64,000 bases of DNA from Prosthecobacter debontii (lineage in GTDB: Bacteria > Verrucomicrobiota > Verrucomicrobiia > Verrucomicrobiales > Akkermansiaceae): assembly GCA_945862245.1 (NCBI GenBank), contig CAMAXN010000007.1, positions 1 through 64,000 on the forward strand, read 5' to 3'. The notes below the pieces were generated by a model that saw only the letters and a program-made list of their open reading frames with translations, ran no database searches and had not been told where the DNA came from. Shown piece after piece: positions 28,139-37,611 of this stretch. Both the position numbers and the translations under genes were made by a program. Position 1 is the first letter of the stretch, and each line of letters opens with the position of its first letter.

Positions 28139-29527
28139 TTAGGGGACGTCCGTGCGGAACGGCGAAGCAGGTAGACCATCTTTATTAAAAAGATTTACGT
28201 CCGGTACGTTTTCCCAACCATATCGGACAGCTTGCGGATCGGTCACGCCCTCGGCGGACACAACGACCTTGTCTCCCTTAATTTCCGCCTTCGCTAGAAC
28301 GAACTTTCCGTCAGTTCCTGCGATAGTGAAGCCTTTTAGGTCGCCGTCCTTCGCCACTAAGCCGCCGCCGAGATGGCTGAAGCTGATCCATGCCTTGTCG
28401 CCTTTAGCTTTCATTTCTTGGTAGAGCGGCCCAGAATACTCAAGCTTCTCACCGTACGCCAAGGCACGAGCAGCCAGCGACAGGCGGTGGCCGACGGGTT
28501 CCTTCTGCTTGGGATGGATGTCTCTCGCATCGCCGTAATCAGTAATCACCGCCATCCCGGTGTTCTTAGATTTCGCTAGTGTGAGGAACTGCGCCTCGCG
28601 GATCTCCGGCGGCTGGCCTTGAAACGGTGCAATCTGGACGTAAAGAAAAGTAAAATCACCCAGTTTCCATTTCGCGCGCCAGTCGGCGATCATGGCGGGG
28701 AAGAGAGTTTGATATTGCTTGGAATTGCCGGCGTTCGATTCGCCCTGATACCAGATCACGCCTTTCATACCGTAAGGCACGATGGGTGCAATCATAGCGT
28801 TGTAAAGCGCGCTCGGAAAATGCGGCCCGGGTCCATTTTCCGGTGGTTTCTCAAAGGCTGCTTTCAATTGCTCGGCGTAGTCTTTCAGCTCAGGCTGTCC
28901 TTCGAACCCCTCAGCGCTCGTCCATGCCTGTGCCGGTGTGCCGCCCCATGAAGTGCTGATTATGCCAACCGGTACGCCTAGCTTTGAGTGAAGATCGCGA
29001 GCGAAATAGTAAGCCACCGCCGAGAAATTTCCCACCGTCTCTGGCGAGCATTCCTGCCAACTTCCCTCGATTTGATCCAAGGCCTGCAGCGAGGTCACCT
29101 TCTTAGCCGTGATCATTCGGATCTGCGGGAACTTCGCCTTGGGTTTCTCCACTTCGGGCTGGAAGGATTGGTTGAGTGTCCACTCCATGTTTGATTGCCC
29201 AGAAGCCACCCAAACCTCGCCGACCATTAGGTTGTTCACCGTGACCTCGTTGTCGCCGGAGATTTTCATCGTGAACGGGCCGCCCGCTTTGAGGGGTTTT
29301 AGCTCCACCTTCCACTTACCGCCCTGCGCGATAGCACTGACCGTTTGCCCAGCGATCTTAACAATTACCTTCTCGCCTTCGTTGGCAGTGCCCCAAACCT
29401 GCACATTCTGCTCGCGCTGGAGCACGGCTCCGTCAGAAAAAAGGACGTTGGGTTTCACCTCAGCGTGAAGGTGACCGCAGATCAAGGTGGCTCCAAAGAG
29501 CACATATTGGGTTGTTATTAATTTCAT
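28139..29527 (-). CDS. sialate O-acetylesterase (SGNH type), secreted
   Basis: A 462-aa exported esterase. A signal peptide (KLITTQYVLFGATLICGHLHA) precedes an N-terminal beta domain (LFSDGAVLQREQNVQVWGTANEGEKV). The catalytic domain has GEVWVASGQSNMEW with the nucleophilic Ser, WGGTPAQAWT, IWYQGESNAG, and DARDIHPKQKEPVGHRL with the Asp-His pair. These enzymes remove O-acetyl groups from sialic acid or acetylated plant or algal polysaccharides; in PVC bacteria the latter is likely. It converges with the TPR gene, the two stops being 4 bases apart. Confidence 0.92.
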   Translation of the reverse strand: MKLITTQYVLFGATLICGHLHAEVKPNVLFSDGAVLQREQNVQVWGTANEGEKVIVKIAGQTVSAIAQGGKWKVELKPLKAGGPFTMKISGDNEVTVNNLMVGEVWVASGQSNMEWTLNQSFQPEVEKPKAKFPQIRMITAKKVTSLQALDQIEGSWQECSPETVGNFSAVAYYFARDLHSKLGVPVGIISTSWGGTPAQAWTSAEGFEGQPELKDYAEQLKAAFEKPPENGPGPHFPSALYNAMIAPIVPYGMKGVIWYQGESNAGNSKQYQTLFPAMIADWRAKWKLGDFTFLYVQIAPFQGQPPEIREAQFLTLAKSKNTGMAVITDYGDARDIHPKQKEPVGHRLSLAARALAYGEKLEYSGPLYQEMKAKGDKAWISFSHLGGGLVAKDGDLKGFTIAGTDGKFVLAKAEIKGDKVVVSAEGVTDPQAVRYGWENVPDVNLFNKDGLPASPFRTDVP

Positions 29528-29622
29528 GATGTTTCCTTTACGTGGAGATAGTATTTTTTTTTACAGAGAAAGACCGTATATAATTTCAAATCTCAGCAAA
29601 GCGTAATTTCCGTGTTAAACTT

Positions 29623-30249
29623 ATGGACAACATGAAATCGATATATCTCTCCGACATCGAAGCCATGGAAAAGTTCGCTCGCGCCCGCTTTGTGAATTCC
29701 CTTCCGGGGCCGAAGCCGATCTGCCTTGTCGGCAGTATCGATGCGGAGGGGCGCGTGAACCTCGCGCCGTTTTCGAGCGTCACACACCTCGGCTCGAACC
29801 CGGCGCTTATAGGCATTGTCTCGCGACCGGACCTCGTTGAGAGGCATACGCTTTCAAACATTCTCGCCACCCAATCTTACACCATCAACCACATTCACAG
29901 CGGCATCTTAGATGCAGCGCATCATTGCTCCGCCCGTTACCCTCGTGACATCTCCGAGTTCGCCGCCGCCGGACTTACGCCGCACTATGAGGGAAATGTG
30001 GCCGCGCCCTTTGTAGCGGAGTCTCGTATGCGTTTCGCATTGGAATTGGAGGAAACGGTTCCCATCGCATCGAACGGAACGATCCTGATCGTTGGGAAAT
30101 TAATTCTCGCGCAATTGCCGGAGAATCATTTCGGAGCCGACGGAGCCATTGATCTCACCGCGCTGGGTTCACTCGCATCCACTGCGCTTGATACCTATTT
30201 TGAACTCAGTCCTCCCATGCGGCTGCCTTACGCAAAGCCGCGCCTCTGA
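29623..30249 (+). CDS. flavin reductase-like FMN-binding protein
   Basis: A 208-aa protein of the flavin reductase/DIM6-NTAB family. The split-barrel FMN-binding motif is FVNSLPGPKPICLVGSIDAEGRVNLAPFSSVTHLGSNPALIGIVSRPD, and CSARYPRDISEFAAAGLTP follows as in this family. It probably binds FMN and may supply reduced flavin to a monooxygenase or act on a quinone or aromatic substrate; no partner gene is adjacent. The start could also be the Met at 29632. Confidence 0.85.
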   Translation: MDNMKSIYLSDIEAMEKFARARFVNSLPGPKPICLVGSIDAEGRVNLAPFSSVTHLGSNPALIGIVSRPDLVERHTLSNILATQSYTINHIHSGILDAAHHCSARYPRDISEFAAAGLTPHYEGNVAAPFVAESRMRFALELEETVPIASNGTILIVGKLILAQLPENHFGADGAIDLTALGSLASTALDTYFELSPPMRLPYAKPRL

Positions 30250-30526
30250 AAATTAATTGATATTTTTTTAAGGTGAACCTGAAGGGTTTGATCTTGTACG
30301 ATTCCTAGTCGTGACAACGCCACGAAAAAAAGACACCTCATTATTAAGTCTGGTTTTTGCGTCTTTCCCTCAGTAACTGCGCCGAGCCCACCGGCTCTAA
30401 CAATCAAGCCATTGCCACAAACACATCAAAGGCCAATGATCGCTTCGCTGTAAGGTCGCCGGAAACTATTCCCTGCGGCTTTTCATTTTGGTTGGATGGA
30501 ATGTCAGTATAGTCTCAAATAACAGT

Positions 30527-32584
30527 ATGCGTTACCTACTCGCCCTGCTCAGTACTGCCACGTTTCTCCATGCGGAAAAGCCAAAGTCTGTATCAACCTT
30601 GATCCCTGAGGTTACTGCAGTAGCTCCGGGCAAGCCTTTCACCCTCGCACTCAAGCTGGAGCATCCGGAAAACTGGCACAGCTACTACTTGAACTCCGGT
30701 GGAGTCGAGCTATCACCTTCCATCGAGTGGAAGCTGCCGCCTGGTGCCACGGCTGGCGATATCCAATGGCCAGTTCCCGATGTGAAAGAAGGATTCAACG
30801 GAAAAAGTTTCATTTACAATGGATCGACCGTCTTTCTCATTGAGATCACAGTACCCAGCTCGCTATCTGCGGGCGATACCTTGACCCTCAGCACCCACGC
30901 GAAGTGGCAGATCTGCGAGGATTCATGCATCGATGAGGAAGCCAAATTCACAATCAATCTTCCTGTGGCTATGACGGCAGTGATTGATCCTAATCATATA
31001 GACCTTTTCAAGGCGGCACGAAACCGTATTCCGCCCACCCATCCCTCACCCGATGCGATCAGTGCCGGATCGATAAGAGATCGTCCTCAGGAGATTCAAA
31101 TCCAAATCCCAAAAATGGAAAATCCGCCAACGGATTTTATTCCAAACCAGCCCTATCTGGAAGCTCTTTCCAATGGCGGAAAAGCGGAGATCAACGATAA
31201 AGGCATTCTACTCACCCTGAAGCGCAAGCTGATCGACCAGCTATTTGATACCGCAATACCCCAAGGAAACACAGTTTCGGGAATGATCGTCGGAACTCAA
31301 TCCTTCACGATTCCTGAAACGAGAATTTCCTCCCCACGCGCTCAGGCGGTATCGTTTTTGCAATTTCTCCCTATTCTCGGCGGAATGTTCATTGGCGGTC
31401 TGATCCTCAATCTTATGCCCTGCGTTTTCCCGGTAATCGGCTTGAAGATCATGGGCTTTGTGCAGCAAGCTGGTGAAAACCGACGCTCAATCGCACTCCA
31501 TGGCATGACGTTTACACTCGGTGTCATCGCCTCCTTTGCAGCGCTCAGCGGAATCCTTTTCGCACTCCGCGCCACTGCCCTAAGAAATGGCTCGGAGCTA
31601 AAAGGCTGGGGCTACCAACTCCAAGAGCCTTGGGTGGTCGTAATCCTGCTGCTGCTAATCTTCATCCTTGGGCTTAACATGTTCGGGCTCTTCGAAATCG
31701 GAACCTCGGCCACCTCGGTCGGCGGTAAACTGCAAAGCAAAACTGGTCACTCGGGTTCCTTTTTTTCAGGCGTGCTCGCCACCGTCGTTGCCACGCCCTG
31801 CTCCGCGCCGTTTCTAGGAGTCGCGATCGGAGCTGCGATGGCGCTGCCAGCCCAACAATTTTTTCCCGCCTTCGGAGCCATGGCGATGGGTCTTGCAACG
31901 CCCTACCTCGTGCTCTCCTTGTTCCCGCATCTGGTGGGAAGACTCCCCCGCCCCGGCGCGTGGATGGAGTCGTTTAAGCAAGCCATGTCCTTCCTTCTTT
32001 TCGCCACCACAGGATACCTGCTTTGGGTCTATTCCGGCCTCATCGGACAGGAAAACCTGCTCGCCCCCCTGTTAGGGCTCAGCCTCATCGCGACAGCTGC
32101 TTGGATCTACGGCCGCTGGAACCTTCCCCATAAGTCAGGAAAAGTTCGTGCCGCCGCCCTCGCTGCCACCATTCTTTTCGCGATTTCTGGGACCGTTATG
32201 GCACTGCCCAAGAAAGCAGAAAATCTCTGGGTGCCTTGGTCCGAGGAAACCGTCGAGGAACTCCTTTCCGATAATATCCCCGTGTATATTGACTTCACCG
32301 CACAGTGGTGTCTCACCTGCCAGGTTAACAAAAAAATTGCCTACACCGATGAGGTGATCGCCTTGGCTAAGGAAAAAGGCATCGTATTCATGAAAGCTGA
32401 CAAAACCCGTCCGAACCCCGCCGTGGAGAAAAAGCTCCAAGAACTCGACCGCTCCGCCATCCCAGTCAATGTCTTAATGAGCCCTGGCGAGGAACCCATT
32501 ATTACACCGGAAACCCTCACGCCGAGTTATCTAAAGGAACTTTTCGGAAAGTTGCCCGACCTCGCTCCAGACAAGGATGAATAA
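30527..32584 (+). CDS. dsbD: thiol:disulfide interchange protein DsbD
   Basis: A 685-aa membrane protein moving reducing power from cytoplasmic thioredoxin to periplasmic thiols. After a signal peptide (MRYLLALLSTATFLHA) the alpha domain contains HAKWQICEDSCIDEEA with a CxxxxC pair. The transmembrane beta domain of about eight helices holds the redox Cys in NLMPCVFPVIGLKIM and VVATPCSAPFLG. The C-terminal gamma domain is thioredoxin-like with CLTC in FTAQWCLTCQVNKK. ATG 30527 gives the signal peptide; an upstream Met at 30488 lacks one. The three-domain order and length match DsbD well. It could serve cytochrome c maturation for the haem proteins encoded nearby. Confidence 0.93.
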   Translation: MRYLLALLSTATFLHAEKPKSVSTLIPEVTAVAPGKPFTLALKLEHPENWHSYYLNSGGVELSPSIEWKLPPGATAGDIQWPVPDVKEGFNGKSFIYNGSTVFLIEITVPSSLSAGDTLTLSTHAKWQICEDSCIDEEAKFTINLPVAMTAVIDPNHIDLFKAARNRIPPTHPSPDAISAGSIRDRPQEIQIQIPKMENPPTDFIPNQPYLEALSNGGKAEINDKGILLTLKRKLIDQLFDTAIPQGNTVSGMIVGTQSFTIPETRISSPRAQAVSFLQFLPILGGMFIGGLILNLMPCVFPVIGLKIMGFVQQAGENRRSIALHGMTFTLGVIASFAALSGILFALRATALRNGSELKGWGYQLQEPWVVVILLLLIFILGLNMFGLFEIGTSATSVGGKLQSKTGHSGSFFSGVLATVVATPCSAPFLGVAIGAAMALPAQQFFPAFGAMAMGLATPYLVLSLFPHLVGRLPRPGAWMESFKQAMSFLLFATTGYLLWVYSGLIGQENLLAPLLGLSLIATAAWIYGRWNLPHKSGKVRAAALAATILFAISGTVMALPKKAENLWVPWSEETVEELLSDNIPVYIDFTAQWCLTCQVNKKIAYTDEVIALAKEKGIVFMKADKTRPNPAVEKKLQELDRSAIPVNVLMSPGEEPIITPETLTPSYLKELFGKLPDLAPDKDE

Positions 32585-32598
32585 AATCGCAATCGCAT

Positions 32599-33210
32599 CT
32601 ACTCCCCACCCTTCAGCTTCTCGAAGAAACCGCAGATCAGGCTAATGCGCTCGCCGGGGGAGATGGTTTCCAGAAGTCTCTGGCGCAGATCCGGTTCGTG
32701 AACGAATTGCTGGGCGACGAGATCAGCCATGAGTCCGGGTTCTTCGGCCTGATCGAGAAGGGTGGCAACCCCCGCACGCACTTCCTCTGGCAGGTGGGCA
32801 ACGCCGTCCTCGACGGTGCCGCGCAAGGTTACCATGGCTGCCTCCCCTTTCCTACCATCCATTTGTTTAGAAGGCACTGGCTCAATGAGGGCGCAGGGAA
32901 AGGGACTGTCATCCAGCCACTCGTTGAAGCGGACGCGTATGACCCCGTGTAGGAGAAGCTCGGAAGTGCCATCCTCCCGCTCGCGTGAAGCGCGAATCAA
33001 TCCAGCGGTCCCAACAGGAGAAATCGTCTCTTTCTCCCCATCGTCACAAACGCGACCAACGGCGAAAATACAGTCCCCAGCGAGCGCCTCGGCAAGCATC
33101 AGGCGGTAGCGTTCTTCGAAAATAAAAAGCGGCAAACCACCTTGTGGAAAAAGGGTGCAATCGGGAAGGAGCATCACTCCGCACTTCTGGGGAAGGTTTA
33201 GACCTTTCAT
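32599..33210 (-). CDS. LON-domain substrate-binding protein
   Basis: A 203-aa protein resembling the N-terminal domain of Lon protease without AAA or protease parts. Recognised by LPQKCGVMLLPDCTLFPQGGLPLFIFEERYRLMLAEALAGDCIFAVGRV and the GTAGLIRASREREDGTSELLLHGVIRVRF strand. Such stand-alone LON proteins are common and their role, presumably binding unfolded protein, is not established. The ATG at 33210 fits the family start. It converges with dsbD and diverges from the phosphodiester glycosidase gene. Confidence 0.87.
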   Translation of the reverse strand: MKGLNLPQKCGVMLLPDCTLFPQGGLPLFIFEERYRLMLAEALAGDCIFAVGRVCDDGEKETISPVGTAGLIRASREREDGTSELLLHGVIRVRFNEWLDDSPFPCALIEPVPSKQMDGRKGEAAMVTLRGTVEDGVAHLPEEVRAGVATLLDQAEEPGLMADLVAQQFVHEPDLRQRLLETISPGERISLICGFFEKLKGGE

Positions 33211-33327
33211 CGTTTTTAATCTCGCACCACATTCTGTAACACGCAACCGCGAAGCTCACACTTCCGGTCATAACTCCGATCCCCGCACCCTTGCCAAAAG
33301 TGCCAACGAGGGATAACCTGCAAATTG

Positions 33328-34155
33328 ATGCGATTTCTGCCCATCGCCCTCCTGACCATACTGTCGTGCGCCTGCCGCCCGGCGATCCCCTTGGATACTG
33401 ACCGCAAAATCAACCTGCGTCTGCCCGCCGTTTCCGTACCGCAGCCCACCGCACACACACCTTTCCAATCACTGCCTGCCCGCCCACCTTTGTTTTTTGT
33501 GAAAATGATCGGCGCAATCACCTTCAAGGGTGTGGCTTTCGATGCACGCAGCCACCGCCTTGCCGTGATCGACCAGTCACTTGGCCCCGGCTCGGCGTTT
33601 GGTTACGCTCGCGATGTATCCGATAAGCATGCCGCGCTGGCCGTGATGAACGCAGGATTCTTCACTCCAGAGGGTAACCCTCTTGGCTTGGTCGTATCGA
33701 ACGGTCAACGCTCTGGCGCATGGAACTCCGCCTCCTCGCTCGGTTCCGGCATCTTCTGGGAAAACACTTCCGGCCAACTTTCCATCAAACGCCGTTCCTC
33801 CCATTCCGCATTCTCCGGTGCACGCGAACTCGTTCAAGCCGGCCCACTCCTAGTGGAAAACAACGGTCCCGTCAGTGGCCTCGATGCAGAAAAATCCGCG
33901 GTCCGTTCCATTCTCCTGACCGATGGCGGTACGCTCTGGTGGATCGGCATAACATCATCCTGCTCCCTCGCTAGACTCGCTGAAACGCTAGCCTTACAGT
34001 CACCCACCCCATGGACGATACGTCACGCGCTCAACCTCGACGGTGGGCGCTCCACCGATCTTTTTGTTTCAGCGAACATCGTGGGTGGACCTTTTGAGCG
34101 GCGCTCGGTCTTCAACCGCCCCGTCCGCAATTTCCTGATCCTGAGTGCGAGATGA
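33328..34155 (+). CDS. phosphodiester glycosidase (NAGPA) family lipoprotein
   Basis: A 275-aa protein with a lipoprotein-type leader (MRFLPIALLTILSCAC). The body matches the NAGPA domain (DUF2233): ALAVMNAGFFTPEGNPLGLVVSNGQ, SAVRSILLTDGGTLWWIGI and the C-terminal signature HALNLDGGRSTDLF. Family members act on phosphodiester-linked sugars, for example the GlcNAc-1-P-6-Man linkage, or on exopolysaccharide. The substrate here is unknown. The ATG at 33328 is preferred over a TTG one codon upstream. Confidence 0.87.
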   Translation: MRFLPIALLTILSCACRPAIPLDTDRKINLRLPAVSVPQPTAHTPFQSLPARPPLFFVKMIGAITFKGVAFDARSHRLAVIDQSLGPGSAFGYARDVSDKHAALAVMNAGFFTPEGNPLGLVVSNGQRSGAWNSASSLGSGIFWENTSGQLSIKRRSSHSAFSGARELVQAGPLLVENNGPVSGLDAEKSAVRSILLTDGGTLWWIGITSSCSLARLAETLALQSPTPWTIRHALNLDGGRSTDLFVSANIVGGPFERRSVFNRPVRNFLILSAR

Positions 34156-34268
34156 GTGTGAGATGGTTGGTGTCAAATTCGTCATGAAACGTGTTTTGGA
34201 AGAAATATTACAAATCTATTTGTGATTCATCAATATCTCTCGTTTATGATAAAATACTTACTATCTGG

Positions 34269-34571
34269 ATGCTCATATCCATGCTGTTTGTATCCTGCGG
34301 ATCCGTGAACGCAGTAAAAAGCGGCACTGCTAATGCCACCGAAGGCATTAGTAAATTTTCTCTCGCTGATCTCCGCCCTGCTAAGATTGATTTAGTCGAG
34401 GTTCGCGAAAAAGACCTCAAGGAAATGCCCCTCGGTAAAGACCGCGCCCTCGCATACGAGTGCAAGAAATACTTCTGGTCGTTCATCCCTCTAAATTTCA
34501 AGGAACCTGATCTACCTAGGATCGAGGAAGGCAAATTCGACGGCAGCCTTCTGCCACCCAAACCTCTCTGA
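34269..34571 (+). CDS. small putative lipoprotein, unknown
   Basis: A 100-aa product when started at ATG 34269, giving a short leader MLISMLFVSCGS with a plausible lipobox Cys. A GTG at 34191 would extend it by 26 residues. The remainder (DLRPAKIDLVEVREKDLKEMPLGKDRALAYECKKYFWSFIPLNFKEPDLP) is charged, has no domain I recognise, and ends in LPPKPL. It follows the phosphodiester glycosidase by about 110 bases. Confidence 0.5.
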   Translation: MLISMLFVSCGSVNAVKSGTANATEGISKFSLADLRPAKIDLVEVREKDLKEMPLGKDRALAYECKKYFWSFIPLNFKEPDLPRIEEGKFDGSLLPPKPL

Positions 34572-34660
34572 GTTCCGGCTAACCTCGGAAGACTTTTCCC
34601 TCACCCACTTTAGTAGTACTCGCCTACATTCTAAGTCTATTTTGCTCTAAATGCTTGGCT

Positions 34661-35050
34661 TTAAAAACCGATCAGCGTCAGCAACTCCTGATCGCTGAAA
34701 CGATCCAGATAATTGGCAGCGGCGACAATCATCTCTTCTTCGGCGACAGCCTCGATCTCAACCCAATGGTCGGTATCATCGCTTACATCTGTAATGGACG
34801 GTGCGGTAATGCCTCGATTATCGGTTGGGTTTAGGGATACGAAAGCGGCGAGCACAGTACAGGCAACGGCAGCAACCCACGGCGAAAAACCGAGCAATTT
34901 CGGCCACCAAGGATCAGACTCGGGAAGTAGCCTCACGGCGCGTAGAACATCGTCAGCGAAACGGCCGTCTGCCTTGCGAAGCTCTGCCTTTCCAAGCAGT
35001 TCCCAAGTAGTATCCTTATTGTCCCAGTCATCCTGTTCGCTCATCTTCAT
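34661..35050 (-). CDS. small single-pass membrane protein, anti-sigma-like layout, unknown
   Basis: A 129-aa protein with an acidic N-terminus (MKMSEQDDWDNKDTTWELLGKAELRKADGRFADDVLRAVRLLP), one transmembrane segment (LGFSPWVAAVACTVLAAFVSL) and an acidic C-terminal region. Verrucomicrobial genes of this shape often follow an ECF sigma gene, but the upstream neighbour is queE and no sigma factor is in the window, so the role stays open. Confidence 0.6.
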   Translation of the reverse strand: MKMSEQDDWDNKDTTWELLGKAELRKADGRFADDVLRAVRLLPESDPWWPKLLGFSPWVAAVACTVLAAFVSLNPTDNRGITAPSITDVSDDTDHWVEIEAVAEEEMIVAAANYLDRFSDQELLTLIGF

Positions 35051-35163
35051 TATTCTACATTTATTGAAACACCCGTTCTATCAGAAAGTTTCGCAGAAAT
35101 CTGCTTAACTGCCCCAATCCATCGGTAAGCGATGGATTCGCAGACGCAAACACCCTCTTACTT

Positions 35164-35181
35164 ATAATTTGAAATTTCAAA
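35164..35181. repeat. heptamer repeat over the queE stop codon
   Basis: Two to three 7-bp units (ATAATTT, GAAATTT, CAAACCC-like) overlap the last codons and TGA stop of queE on the minus strand. Short and therefore less certain than the copies in alaS and nuoN. Confidence 0.45.
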
Positions 35182-35929
35182 CCCCGCGCCGGTCACCCCA
35201 GAGCCTGAGATGCAAGCGATCGGAGAAACGGAACCCCAGATCCCGGCAACGGCCAGCCAGCCAGTCGGCTTTTCTATCCAATACCTCCACCGTCCGCCCC
35301 TCGGGCATCAGGATCACCCGGCTTCCCCGAATCCCCGTTCCATTCATCAATTCGCTGATCTCTGAGATGTCACGCTCATCTCTCACCACGAATTTGAACC
35401 AAGCTTTACTCGTCACAGCTAGCCCGCAGAGAACAGTCGGCTTCAACCGTAAATCCTCGCCCATCCCGCTGTTCGCGAGCTTTGGGGAAACGTTGATTTG
35501 TCCGATCGCACTGATAAATTCCGCACCTGGTAGGATCGTGCCATTCGTCTCGATTTCAAAGAACCATTCCTCCAAATCCTCTCGTAAAGCGGCCATGAGT
35601 TGCACCAGATCTGCCTCCTGCAAAAGCGGCTCCCCCCCCGTAAGCACCACCCTTCGGCAACCGAAGCCCCTCACGATGCCCGCGACCTCGCTGGGAGTCA
35701 TCGAGATAATTACATCCTCCTTACTGTGCTTTGCATAGCCAGGGTCGCTATCCTTTTCATGCTTCCACGACGTGCCCTTAAAATTCCAAGTGTGATCCGT
35801 ATCGCACCAGACGCAATGCAGATTGCAAAGTGACAGCCTTACAAACACTGCAGGCGCTCCCATACTCACACCCTCACCTTGGAGTGTGTGAAAAATCTCC
35901 GCTCCGTCCCCCAGCCGCGCCAACTTCAT
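35177..35929 (-). CDS. queE: 7-carboxy-7-deazaguanine synthase
   Basis: A 250-aa radical SAM enzyme that contracts 6-carboxy-tetrahydropterin to 7-carboxy-7-deazaguanine for queuosine or archaeosine-type bases. The cluster motif is LCNLHCVWCDTDHTW (CxxxCxxC), the SAM-binding GGEP motif is VVLTGGEPLLQ, and IETNGT follows. The N-terminus EIFHTLQGEGVSMGAPAVFVRLSLCNL is typical. No queC, queD or queF is nearby. It diverges from the 5-oxoprolinase genes; a heptamer repeat covers its stop and another lies in the divergent region. Confidence 0.93.
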   Translation of the reverse strand: MKLARLGDGAEIFHTLQGEGVSMGAPAVFVRLSLCNLHCVWCDTDHTWNFKGTSWKHEKDSDPGYAKHSKEDVIISMTPSEVAGIVRGFGCRRVVLTGGEPLLQEADLVQLMAALREDLEEWFFEIETNGTILPGAEFISAIGQINVSPKLANSGMGEDLRLKPTVLCGLAVTSKAWFKFVVRDERDISEISELMNGTGIRGSRVILMPEGRTVEVLDRKADWLAGRCRDLGFRFSDRLHLRLWGDRRGV

Positions 35930-35959
35930 ACGGAGTATTATGTTCTCTCTTCGCTGGGG

Positions 35960-35987
35960 TTGAAAGTTTAGAGTTTAATGTTTCTCG
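35960..35987. repeat. heptamer repeat upstream of pxpBC
   Basis: Four 7-bp units (TTGAAAG, TTTAGAG, TTTAATG, TTTCTCG) lie between the divergent queE and pxpBC genes, 22 bases before the pxpBC ATG. The first three units fit the TTnAAAn pattern of the other copies. Confidence 0.6.
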
Positions 35988-36009
35988 GCGATCCTGGCAT
36001 CATACACGT

Positions 36010-37611
36010 ATGGGTTTGCACGCGCTCGGAGACACAGCCTGGCTTTTTTACGCAGGAGGATCCTCTTCTGAAAAAAAACTAGAACTCGTTCTCCACCTGC
36101 GCCAATTACTCGAGCGACACATGATCCGCGAGATCATCGATATCGTTTCCTCCTTCGACACCATTGCCGTGTATTTCGATCCCGCAGACGGACAGAAGGT
36201 ACTCGACCACCTGACTTCCCTACACATCGAAAACTTTGTTGATAAGCGACCCTTACCAAAGCGCACCATAATCATCCCCGTGGTATACGGCGGCGCTGAC
36301 CTCGAGGCACTGGCAAAAGCCAAAAAACTGAGCGTGGCCGAGATTATCAAGCTCCACGGCAAAGCTGAATTCACCGTGGCCACAATCGGATTTTCGCCAG
36401 GCTTCCCTTACCTCCAAGGACTACCCGAGCAACTTTATCAGCCGCGCCACTCCAGCCCGAAACAGGTGGCGGCCGGATCAGTCGCAATTGCCGGCAACCA
36501 AGCCGGCATCTACCCCTTCGCTTCCCAAGGCGGATGGCATGTGATAGGCCGCTCGGATACGAAACTTTTTAATCCCGATCGCGAGCATCCGGCTCTCCTC
36601 CAACCCGGTGACAAGGTGCGCTTTGTGGAAACGGAAAGCATCGGGAGGTCCGAACACGAAACCCGAATGCCCGAGACTCTCACTGATGACATTCTTGTCA
36701 TCGAGCCGGGGGCTCTGAGTTCCATCCAAGATCACGGCAGATGGGGCCGGCAACACCTCGGTATCTCGCCCGGCGGAGCCGCCGACCTTGTGCTTGCCTC
36801 CATCGCCAATCGCCTTGTCGGCAATCTGGATAAAGCCGCCGTAATCGAATGTACGATGGCCGGCGCGGTGCTACAATTCAACGTAGATGCTCGAGTATGC
36901 TGGGTCGGCTGGGCAGACGCATCCTCAGGAAAACCATATGAGATCAAGGCCGGCGAACGGATTGACCTCCGCAAACGCATGTGCCATCTCCGCGGCTATA
37001 TCGCCGTGGCGGGTGGTGTTGATGTGCCGCAGGTGCTCGGCAGCCGCGCCACCGACCTGCGAGCGATTCTCGGAGGTCATCAAGGCCGCACACTGCAAGC
37101 GGGAGATGTCTTGCCCATCGGCAACGAAAAAACCGCTCCCGTTTCCAAAAAATGGCATGTCACCTGGCCTCACCCCGAAGGCTGCATGATCGAACTGCGC
37201 TATCTCCGAGGCATGCAGGCAGATTGGTTCAGCCAAAAATCTTTACGCTTATTTACGGAAAACTTCTATACTGTTAGCGCGTCCTGCGATCGAACCGGCA
37301 CGCCCCTCAAGGGTGCCAAGCTCGAACTCAAGGAACCCCGCGAAATGATTTCGCAACCAGTCGTCTTCGGATCCGTGCAAGTCCCCCCGGACGGCCAGCC
37401 CATCGTCCTGATGAGCGAGCGCCAAACCATTGGCGGCTACCCTCAGATCGGCCACGTGATATCCGCTGACATTCCCAAACTTGCCCGCGCCTGGCCCGGA
37501 ACCAAGGTGCATTTCCGCGAAGTCGATCTCAACGAAGCCCGCGATGCATGGAACGAACTCCAGTGCGACCTTGGCATTCTCAACACCGGCCTGATGATGA
37601 AACTCACCTGA
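36010..37611 (+). CDS. 5-oxoprolinase subunits B and C, fused
   Basis: A 533-aa fusion of PxpB (KipI, allophanate hydrolase subunit 1 fold, residues about 1-215) and PxpC (KipA, subunit 2 fold, residues about 220-533). PxpB is shown by GDTAWLFYAGG and the FTVATIGFSPGFPYLQGLPEQLYQPR block; PxpC by VIEPGALSSIQDHGRWGRQHLGISPGGAADLVLASIANRLVGN, GGVDVPQVLGSRATDL and QTIGGYPQIGHVISAD. With PxpA they hydrolyse 5-oxoproline to glutamate using ATP. The ATG at 36010 starts the PxpB homology. Its TGA overlaps the pxpA ATG by one base. Confidence 0.92.
   Translation: MGLHALGDTAWLFYAGGSSSEKKLELVLHLRQLLERHMIREIIDIVSSFDTIAVYFDPADGQKVLDHLTSLHIENFVDKRPLPKRTIIIPVVYGGADLEALAKAKKLSVAEIIKLHGKAEFTVATIGFSPGFPYLQGLPEQLYQPRHSSPKQVAAGSVAIAGNQAGIYPFASQGGWHVIGRSDTKLFNPDREHPALLQPGDKVRFVETESIGRSEHETRMPETLTDDILVIEPGALSSIQDHGRWGRQHLGISPGGAADLVLASIANRLVGNLDKAAVIECTMAGAVLQFNVDARVCWVGWADASSGKPYEIKAGERIDLRKRMCHLRGYIAVAGGVDVPQVLGSRATDLRAILGGHQGRTLQAGDVLPIGNEKTAPVSKKWHVTWPHPEGCMIELRYLRGMQADWFSQKSLRLFTENFYTVSASCDRTGTPLKGAKLELKEPREMISQPVVFGSVQVPPDGQPIVLMSERQTIGGYPQIGHVISADIPKLARAWPGTKVHFREVDLNEARDAWNELQCDLGILNTGLMMKLT

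Noticed and set aside
30250-30526. GAGCC-CACC-GGCTC hairpin (30384-30397) as another REP element
   Set aside because: A lone short hairpin with no inverted partner in the gap.
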